Part shown: positions 16,311 through 22,490 of the stretch, one piece after another
How the letters are laid out: each line of letters begins with the position of its first letter
Position numbering within the stretch: position 1 is the first letter of the stretch
Source of the DNA: Actinomycetota bacterium
GTDB taxonomy: Bacteria; Actinomycetota; Thermoleophilia; Solirubrobacterales; 70-9
Direction: 5' to 3'
DNA length: 32,669 nt
Assembly (NCBI GenBank): GCA_005885405.1
Contig: VAYN01000006.1
Coordinates: forward strand, 6,433 to 39,101
The notes under the pieces: model-generated
The model's input: the letters and a program-made list of their open reading frames with translations, nothing else
The model's database searches: none
Told to the model about the DNA's origin: nothing
Made by a program: the position numbers and the translations under genes

Positions 16311-16946
16311 ATGAAAGAACAGCTGAAGACTCCCGAGCTCGCAGCCGTCGAGGTGGACGTCGAAGGTGCCGACCTCTCGCGCAGCGACGTGATCCTCAAG
16401 GGCGCTCTCGCGGCCGGAGCGATCTATGGCTCGGCGATGGTCAGCCCCTTCGTCCGCAAGGCGCTGGCGATGTCGGAATCCGGCGACGTCGGGATCCTCA
16501 ACTTCGCCCTCACCCTCGAGTACCTGGAGGCGAAGTTCTACGAAGAAGCGAAGAGCCGCGCCAAGGCGAGCGGCGAACTGAAGAGCCTCGTCAACCTGCT
16601 GGCCGAAGACGAGCAGCAGCACGTCGAAGCGCTGGCGGCGACGGTGAAGAAACTGGGCGGCAAGCCGGTGGCGGAACCGAAGTTCAACTTCGAATACAAC
16701 GACACCGCCGGCTTCCTCAAGCTGGCGCAGACCTTCGAGGACACCGGGGTCAGCGCCTACAACGGCGCCGGTCCGATGATCAAGTCCAAAGAAGTGCTGG
16801 CGGCGGCGGGCGGCATCGTCCAGGTCGAGGCGCGCCACGCGGCGGCGATCCGGCTCCAGAACAAAGAAGAACCGGCTCCGGCCGCCTTCGACAGCCCGCT
16901 CAGCGAAAAGCAGGTCTTGAAGGCCGTCGAACCGTTCATCGTTTAG
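16311..16946 (+). CDS. Second ferritin-like domain protein, paralogue of the upstream gene
   Basis: This 211-residue protein resembles its upstream neighbour throughout (GDVGILNFALTLEYLEAKFY against GDIGILNYALTLEYLETAFY). It keeps the ligand pattern LEYLE (69-73), EDEQQHVE (99-106), E143 and EARH (173-176). The N-terminus differs. There is no twin Arg and no lipobox Cys, only a hydrophobic stretch (VILKGALAAGAIYGSAMVS), so it may be membrane-anchored or exported by another route. AAAGGAGA before ATG 16311 is a good ribosome binding site. The tandem arrangement points to a duplication followed by divergence of the targeting signal. The two proteins might form a mixed complex. Confidence 0.85.
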   Translation: MKEQLKTPELAAVEVDVEGADLSRSDVILKGALAAGAIYGSAMVSPFVRKALAMSESGDVGILNFALTLEYLEAKFYEEAKSRAKASGELKSLVNLLAEDEQQHVEALAATVKKLGGKPVAEPKFNFEYNDTAGFLKLAQTFEDTGVSAYNGAGPMIKSKEVLAAAGGIVQVEARHAAAIRLQNKEEPAPAAFDSPLSEKQVLKAVEPFIV

Positions 16947-16969
16947 GCAAGTGACAACGTAGGTACCTG

Positions 16970-17551
16970 ATGCAGGTGCGGAGAGAGAAGGCGGAGCGAC
17001 TGGCCGACGAGGAGCTGATGCCCCTCGTCGGCGGCAAGGACCCGGAGGCGTTCGAGGTTCTCTTCGACCGCCACGGCGGCGCCGCCTTCTCGCTCGCGTA
17101 CCGGATCGTCGGCGACCGCGCCGCCGCCGAGGAAGTGACGCAAGAGGCCTTCATCTCGGTCTGGCGCAGCGGTGCTCGCTTCGACGCGGCCCGCGGCAGC
17201 GTCCGCTCCTGGCTGCTCAGCGTCGTCCGCAACCGCGCGATCGACTTCCTCCGCAGCCGCGCCGGCAAAGCACCGAAACTGACTTTCGACGACGACGCCG
17301 TCCTCGAGCACCGCCCGGCAGCGGAGCGGACCGAGGAGGAGGCGCTGCGGCGCGAGACCGCCGGCGAGCTGCGCGGCGCGATCGGCAAACTGCCCGGCGA
17401 GCAGTCGAAGGTGATCGAGCTCGCCTACTTCGGCGGCTTCAGCCACTCGGAGATCGCCCAGATGCTCAACCTGCCGATGGGGACCGTGAAGGGACGGATG
17501 CGGCTCGGGTTGGAGAAGATTCGCGGCGAGCTAGCGGAGGGATTGGCATGA
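16970..17551 (+). CDS. ECF-type RNA polymerase sigma factor (SigK-like)
   Basis: The 193-residue protein has sigma region 2 (FEVLFDRHGGAAFSLAYRIV, then AAAEEVTQEAFISVWR, about 32-72). Region 4 (LPGEQSKVIELAYFGGFSHS and IAQMLNLPMGTVKGRMRLGL, about 143-190) carries the helix-turn-helix that reads the -35 box. There is no sigma 1.1 or region 3, as expected for ECF factors. The next gene, overlapping by 4 bases, encodes an RskA-type anti-sigma factor, so this factor is held inactive until a membrane-sensed signal. In mycobacteria the SigK/RskA pair controls secreted antigens. Here the adjacent ferritin-like genes are plausible targets. The start at ATG 16970 has only a weak ribosome binding site. 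Confidence 0.9.
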   Translation: MQVRREKAERLADEELMPLVGGKDPEAFEVLFDRHGGAAFSLAYRIVGDRAAAEEVTQEAFISVWRSGARFDAARGSVRSWLLSVVRNRAIDFLRSRAGKAPKLTFDDDAVLEHRPAAERTEEEALRRETAGELRGAIGKLPGEQSKVIELAYFGGFSHSEIAQMLNLPMGTVKGRMRLGLEKIRGELAEGLA

Positions 17552-18240
17552 GCGCTTCCGAACACAGTCGCTGGAGCGAGGACCTCGCCGCCTACATGCT
17601 GGGGGCGCTGGACACCGATGAGGTGAACGAGTTCGAGCGCCACCTCGAAGGCTGCAAGAGCTGCCAGGAGGAGCTGCGCTGGTTCGAGCCGGCGTTGCAG
17701 ACGCTGCCGGAGTCGGTCGAGCGGCAGGAGGCGCCGCCGTCCCTGCGGGCGAACCTGATGGCCGAGGTGCGAGAGGACGTCCGCGAGGCGGAGAGCCGGT
17801 CGGCCCCGGCGCGGTCGTGGCGGCGATGGATCCTGAAGCCGGCTGCGGGCTTCGCCGTCGTCGCCCTTCTGGTCGCCGGCGTCGTCGGCTACGAGGTCGG
17901 CAAAGACGACTCCGGCTCCGGTGGAGGCGGCGGCGCCAGCACGGTTGTCCGCCAGATCGACGGGCTGACCGTGAAGATGGTTCAGGAAGGCAGCGCCGGC
18001 ACCCTGCAGATCGAAGGGCTGGAGCCGCTGCCGTCCGACAAGGTGTTGGAGGCCTGGGTCGAACGCGAAGGCGAGGTCGAAGCGGTCCCGGCGCTGTTCG
18101 TCCCCGACCGCCACGGGCACGCCGAAGCGACGATCGCCGACATGAATGGCGTCGAGGTCGTGATGGTGACCGAAGAGCCGCCGGGCGGGAGCGAAGCCCC
18201 GACCGGCGTACCGATCATGTCGATGAAGGTCCCGAGTTAG
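17548..18240 (+). CDS. Membrane anti-sigma factor, RskA/zinc-finger type
   Basis: This 230-residue protein has a cytoplasmic zinc-binding anti-sigma domain with H-x3-C-x2-C (HLEGCKSC, about 32-39). One transmembrane helix follows (AAGFAVVALLVAGVVGYEV, about 99-117), then a Gly-rich linker and an extracytoplasmic RskA domain (VLEAWVEREGEVEAVPALF and TEEPPGGSEAPTGVPIM). RskA proteins bind and silence their cognate ECF sigma and release it after proteolysis or redox change. The ATGA overlap with the sigma gene implies equimolar production. Its stop at 18240 lies 5 bases from the convergent DtxR-family gene. Confidence 0.92.
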   Translation: MSASEHSRWSEDLAAYMLGALDTDEVNEFERHLEGCKSCQEELRWFEPALQTLPESVERQEAPPSLRANLMAEVREDVREAESRSAPARSWRRWILKPAAGFAVVALLVAGVVGYEVGKDDSGSGGGGGASTVVRQIDGLTVKMVQEGSAGTLQIEGLEPLPSDKVLEAWVEREGEVEAVPALFVPDRHGHAEATIADMNGVEVVMVTEEPPGGSEAPTGVPIMSMKVPS

Positions 18241-18256
18241 ACGGCCTAACGGCCGT
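18241..18256. terminator. Small GC hairpin at a convergent gene junction
   Basis: ACGGCC (18241-18246) pairs with GGCCGT (18251-18256) around a TAAC loop. It starts right after the anti-sigma stop and overlaps the end of the minus-strand regulator. It has no T-run, so termination activity is only possible. Confidence 0.35.
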
Positions 18257-18959
18257 AACGGTCGCTGGAGAGCACGAGCTGCTCGGGGATCGCGGCCCGC
18301 GGCGGCGGTGCCGGGTCGGCTCGGACGGAGACCGTCTCGGCGACGCTGCGGCTGACCTCGTGGTTGCCGTCGTCGGCGACGATGACGACGCGCTCGTCGT
18401 CTGAGATCTCGACCTTGCCCTCGAGGCCCGGGTCGAAGCCCGCCGCCTTCAGGTAGTGCAGCAGCTCCTCGGCCTCGTTCTCGAAGCGCAGGACGACGAC
18501 GTTGGCGCCGATCTCGACGTCCGCGAGCAGCGAGCCCTGCTCGCGGATGCCCTCGACGATCGGATGGCCATGGGGGCAGGTGGTGGCGTCGCCGATTGCG
18601 GCGCGCATCCGCTCCTCTAGGACCGGGCTCATCGCATGCTCGATCCGCTCGGCCTCCTCGTGGACCTCGTCCCAGGGGATCCCGAGGACGTCGGTGAGGA
18701 AGCGCTCGATCATCCGGTGGCGGCGGACGATGTAGCTGGCGTGCTCGCGCCCCGACTCGGTGAAGGAGAGCGACTTGTCCTCGTTGCGCTCGACGTAGCC
18801 GTCGTCGATCAGCCGGCCGATCATCTCGTGCACAGTCGGCGGCGAGAGCTGCATCGCGCGGGCGATGTTGGCCCCCGTCATCGGCAGCCCGGCCTCCTCC
18901 AGCCAGAACATGATCTCCAGGTACTCCTGCTCTGCGACGGTGGCGTTCTCAGACGACAC
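18246..18959 (-). CDS. DtxR/MntR-family metal-dependent transcriptional regulator
   Basis: The 237-residue protein has the three DtxR parts. A winged helix covers about 8-70 (ANIARAMQLSPPTVHEMIGR). The metal-binding dimerisation domain covers about 72-145 (VRRHRMIERFL, DEVHEEAERIEHAMSP, CPHGHP). A C-terminal SH3/FeoA-like domain covers about 148-220. Members repress metal uptake or activate storage genes when loaded with Fe2+ or Mn2+. At the two positions that are Met10 and Cys102 in DtxR, this protein appears to have Glu (E12, E104), closer to MntR. The start is GTG 18959 with AAGGAGAG five bases upstream, a sequence that overlaps the stop of the HAD gene. It is thus co-transcribed with that gene and convergent with the ferritin/sigma operon. 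Confidence 0.9.
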   Translation of the reverse strand: MSSENATVAEQEYLEIMFWLEEAGLPMTGANIARAMQLSPPTVHEMIGRLIDDGYVERNEDKSLSFTESGREHASYIVRRHRMIERFLTDVLGIPWDEVHEEAERIEHAMSPVLEERMRAAIGDATTCPHGHPIVEGIREQGSLLADVEIGANVVVLRFENEAEELLHYLKAAGFDPGLEGKVEISDDERVVIVADDGNHEVSRSVAETVSVRADPAPPPRAAIPEQLVLSSDRYGR

Positions 18960-18968
18960 AAGCTCTCC

Positions 18969-19787
18969 TTAGGGCCGGCGTTCCATCAGCGAGGAAACGA
19001 CCGCCTCATAGAAGCCGTCGCCCATGCTGCCTTCAGTAACGGTGACATTGTCCCAATTCGGCAGCGCCGCCCGTAGACCCGGGTCGTGCTCGGGGCCGTT
19101 GGCGACGACGAAGAAGCGCCCGACGGCCGCCGCGACCTCGAGGTCCTCGACCGAGTCGCCGACGGCGATGCACTCGCGCGGGTCGTAGCCGCGGGCGCGG
19201 GCGTGGCCGGCCACCGCCGCCGCCTTGCTGACCTGCTTGGGGACCAGGTGGTAGGCGTGGGTGCGGCCCTCGACGGTCGGCATCGGCCGGCCGATCGCGC
19301 CGTTGTCGAGCAGGCGCAGGTCGGTGTCGCCGCGCTCGTGCAGGAGCGTGTTGGCCTCCTCGACGTCGACCTTGCCGCGGAAGAGATGGGAGAGGACGCG
19401 GCCGTGGTGCCAGGGCGCGTGGTACTCGAGCCGCCCTTCGAAGTGCTCGAAGAGCAGCTTCGGGATCCCCCGCTGCTCGATCTGCTCGTAGATCGTCCCG
19501 TCCTCGTTCGGCGCCATCTCACCGGTCATCAGCGTCGTCTCGCCCTCGATCGCAAACGCGCAGCCGGCCTCGTAGATGTAGGAGGTCTGCCCCATCAGCC
19601 GCGCCGCCTCGTGCACCTGCGGCTCGCGCCGGCCGGACATGATCACGACCTCGGCCCCGGCCCGGTGGCAGGCCTCAAGCGCCCGCGCCTGCGCCAGGCT
19701 GAAGCCGCCCTCGGGATCGCGGAAGAGCGAGCTGCCCCGCCCGAGCAGGGTCCCGTCGAGGTCGGTGTAGACGCAACTCAGTCTCAA
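18969..19787 (-). CDS. HAD-superfamily phosphatase, Cof/type IIB-like
   Basis: This 272-residue protein has the D-L-D-G-T nucleophile motif at 9-13 (YTDLDGTLLG), VIMSGRR (motif II), and VSKAAAV with a Lys (III). The acidic motif IV is GDSVEDLE. A large cap domain lies between motifs II and III, as in Cof-type sugar phosphatases and related trehalose- or mannosyl-3-phosphoglycerate phosphatases. The substrate is probably a small phosphorylated metabolite. The start is TTG 19787, only 17 bases from the divergent start of the delta-60 gene. Its stop TAA merges with the ribosome binding site of the downstream DtxR gene, 9 bases away. Confidence 0.85.
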   Translation of the reverse strand: MRLSCVYTDLDGTLLGRGSSLFRDPEGGFSLAQARALEACHRAGAEVVIMSGRREPQVHEAARLMGQTSYIYEAGCAFAIEGETTLMTGEMAPNEDGTIYEQIEQRGIPKLLFEHFEGRLEYHAPWHHGRVLSHLFRGKVDVEEANTLLHERGDTDLRLLDNGAIGRPMPTVEGRTHAYHLVPKQVSKAAAVAGHARARGYDPRECIAVGDSVEDLEVAAAVGRFFVVANGPEHDPGLRAALPNWDNVTVTEGSMGDGFYEAVVSSLMERRP

Positions 19788-19804
19788 GGTGGCTGTTAAC
19801 CGTA

Positions 19805-21583
19805 ATGATCGTGGGACCGATGAAGAAGATCTGCGGAATGTGGGGCGGCGCGGCCGCGACGCTGCTCTGCTTTCTCTCGCTCGTGCCGTTGGCGCTCGCC
19901 GACTCGATGGCGATCCAGCCGGACGGCAAGATCGTCCTAGCCGGCAGCATCTGGCCGCAGGCGGGGGTGCTGGCGCGCATCGCCCCCGACGGGACCGTGG
20001 ACCGGACTTTCGGCCGCGGCGGCTTCGTCATCGATCGTCGCCTGCCCCCCTTCCAAGCGCTCGCCCTGGATAGCGAAGGGCGCGTCGTCGCTGCCCCCGT
20101 CGGCGGCGTTCATCCAGCCCGCTACCTCGCCGACGGCGCTCCCGACCCGACCTTTGCCGGTGCGGGCGAGTCCGAAGGGCTGCGCTAGCCGGTGCTTCCT
20201 TCGGTCCGCATCGGCCCCACCGCGGTCAGCCTCCTTCCCGACGGATCGGTTGCCGTGGCTGAAAACCGCACCACCCCGTCCGGACAACAGGCCTGGATCA
20301 AGTGGTACGGCGACGACGGCGCCCTCAAGGGCAATGCCGGCCGCATCGACCACACCGACCTGTCCACTTCCGCCTGGATAAACGATCTGCTTCAACGGCC
20401 GGACGGCTCGCTGCTGGGAGCGGGTTCGTTCCTCGGCCGCTCCCGTCAAAACGCCCTGCTGGCGCGGTTCCTGCCGGGCCAGGACAGCGACTATGACCCG
20501 GACTTCGGTGATGGCGCGGGCCTCGTGCTCCTCGACGTGCCTCCGGGAGACAAGTCCTGGGCGTCATTCGAGGCGCTCGCCTGGGACGGCGACGAGGTCG
20601 TTGCCGCCGGGCAGAGCGGGGACGGCTTCCTCGTCGCGCGCTTCAGCGCCGACGGCGCTCTCGATCCTGCCTTTGGTGACGGGGGGCACGCCGTCCCGCC
20701 GATCACCGGCCCGAGCGCGGAGGTCTCGGAAGCGGGCAGCTGGGCGACCGACGTGGCTTCACTCCCGGACGGCAGGCTGCTGCTCGCCGGGGGAACCTCC
20801 GAGTGGAGCAAGTGGGTCCCCGGAAAACTCGGCGAGCTTTATTGCGCCCTCTGTCCGCAGCCGCTGCTCGTCATGGTCGACGCGACCGGGGAGCTCGTTC
20901 CGAGCTTTGGCAGCAGCGGCGTTCTTCGCCTGCTGAAGCCGGATGGAACTGTCCTGCAGGGGGAAGTCGAACAGGCGGTGCCGCTCGCGGACGGCAAGAT
21001 CCTCGTCAGGGGATCGAGCGACTCGGTGCCCGGGATCGTGGGGATCCCCTTCCTCGCCCGTCTGAATCAGGACGGAAGCTACGACCCGACCTTCGGTGAG
21101 GACGGGCTGACGGTCGTCCGGTTCCCCTGCAGCGACCAGCCCCGGCCGGAGCGGCGGCGCGCGGGTTGCGTCGGCCGCCTACGGGCGACGATCGCGCTGC
21201 GCGGCGTGCGGCAGCGACGCCCGGGCCTTCTGCTGCGGGCGAGTTCCGCCCCCGGCTGGACGGCGATCGACGCCCTGACGCTGACTCTCCCCAAGTACCT
21301 GGGCCTCGCGCCTGGCTTTCGCTCGAAACTGAAGGTGCGCGGAGGCGGCCCAGGGTTGAAGGTCCACGTCACCGCTCCGCAGCCGGAAAAGCCGTACACG
21401 GTCGTCTCGTTCAGCCAGGTCGGACCGCGGCGGCAGTTGCGCGTCCACTTCGAGCCGGGCGCGCTCCACATACGCGCCCCCTTCCCCCGGCAGGGCCTGG
21501 GATTCAAACTGCGGGCCTACTTCCTCGATGCCCGCTGGGCCACCTGGGCCGGTCACGACGAGATCACCAGGCGCGCCGGTTAG
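19805..21583 (+). pseudogene. Secreted delta-60-repeat protein interrupted by an in-frame TAG
   Basis: A signal peptide (MKKICGMWGG, then TLLCFLSLVPLALA, best start ATG 19820) is followed by about seven delta-60-type repeats. Each has a D-G-K-I-V-L-A-G-like start, an L-A-R-x-x-x-D-G turn, and D-P-x-F-G-x-G-G. Clear copies are IQPDGKIVLAGS with DRTFGRGG, DPDFGDGAG, DPAFGDGGHAV and DPTFGEDGLTV. A TAG at 20186-20188 stops the frame after the second repeat, and the same frame continues without shift to 21583. A single base change would explain it. The C-terminal 150 residues (LGLAPGFRSKLKV and following) form a separate beta-rich domain. These propeller-like exoproteins have no established biochemical role. 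Readthrough or sequencing error are alternatives to decay. Confidence 0.8.
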
Positions 21584-21601
21584 CTGGTTGCGGCGGACCC
21601 G

Positions 21602-21607
21602 TAAGCT
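21602..21607 (+). promoter_or_regulatory. TANNNT -10 box of the folP-like gene (leaderless type)
   Basis: TAAGCT ends 7 bases before ATG 21615 and there is no Shine-Dalgarno. This also supports ATG 21615 over the longer open frame that begins at 21528. Confidence 0.55.
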
Positions 21608-21614
21608 CGCAGCG

Positions 21615-22490
21615 ATGAGACGCTGGAGACTTGCGGGCGGGGGCCTCGACCTGGAGCGTCCGATCGCCGCGGCGATCGTCAACGTCACCGTCGACTCGAT
21701 GTTCGAGGGCGCCCGCAGCGGCACCCCGGAGCAGGCGGTCGCCGACGGGCTGGCGCTGGCCGAGGCGGGCTTCGAGATGCTGGACATCGGCGCTGTGGCA
21801 GCGAAGGCGGGCCCGCCGGTTTCGGCGGAGGACGAGGCCGCGGCGCTTGTTCCGGCCGTGGAAGGGCTCGCATCGGCGGAATCGCCGGTTTTGGAGACCG
21901 GTGCCTTAACCGTCTCCGCCGACACCTTCTCCCCCGAGGTGGCGCGGCGGGCGCTGGCGGCTGGGGCCTCGGTCGTCAACGACATCTCCGGCGGCTGCGA
22001 GGAGATGTTTGAGCTCGTCGCCAAGACGGGGTGCGGCTACGTGCTGATGCACATCGAGGGTCCGCCACGAAGGGACCGGCCCTGGCGCGAGTACGACGAC
22101 GTCGTCGACCACCTGCGCGCCTGGTTCGAGGGGAGAGTCGAGGCGGCCCGGGAGCTTGGGGTCTCCGAGGAGCAGATTGCGATCGACCCCGGACTCGACT
22201 TCGACCTCAGCCCCGAGCAGGACCTGGAGATCCTGCGCCGGCTCGGCGAGCTGCGCGCGCTCGGGCTGCCGCTCTACGTCTCCCTCTCCCGCAAGGACTT
22301 CATCGGCGCGGTCCTTGCCGGATCGTGGGACGAGCGCCTGCCCGCCGGCGAGCGCGAGTGGGGGACGGTGGCGGCGGTGACCCTCGCCGTCCGTGAGGGC
22401 GCCGACGTCCTCCGCATCCATGACCGCTCCTCCCTGCAGGCGATGCACCTCACCGCCGAGATCTGCCGCCCGGTGGAGAGCGCCGCCTGA
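21615..22490 (+). CDS. folP: Dihydropteroate synthase family protein, divergent
   Basis: The 291-residue TIM-barrel protein keeps much of the DHPS pterin site: IVNVTVDSM (21-29, usually N-V-T-P-D-S-F), VSADTF, VVNDISGG, IDPGLDFD, SLSRKDFIG (Lys227) and LRIHD (Arg267, His269). DHPS joins a dihydropterin pyrophosphate to p-aminobenzoate in folate synthesis. The loop normally reading G-E-S-T-R-P-G, which helps bind p-aminobenzoate, is instead GAVAAKAGPPV. The P of N-V-T-P-D-S is Val, and the F-G-F-G-K stretch is LDFDLS. It could be this lineage's working FolP with altered sulfonamide contacts, or a paralogue with another substrate. Its stop overlaps the helicase start in TGATG. Confidence 0.8.
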   Translation: MRRWRLAGGGLDLERPIAAAIVNVTVDSMFEGARSGTPEQAVADGLALAEAGFEMLDIGAVAAKAGPPVSAEDEAAALVPAVEGLASAESPVLETGALTVSADTFSPEVARRALAAGASVVNDISGGCEEMFELVAKTGCGYVLMHIEGPPRRDRPWREYDDVVDHLRAWFEGRVEAARELGVSEEQIAIDPGLDFDLSPEQDLEILRRLGELRALGLPLYVSLSRKDFIGAVLAGSWDERLPAGEREWGTVAAVTLAVREGADVLRIHDRSSLQAMHLTAEICRPVESAA

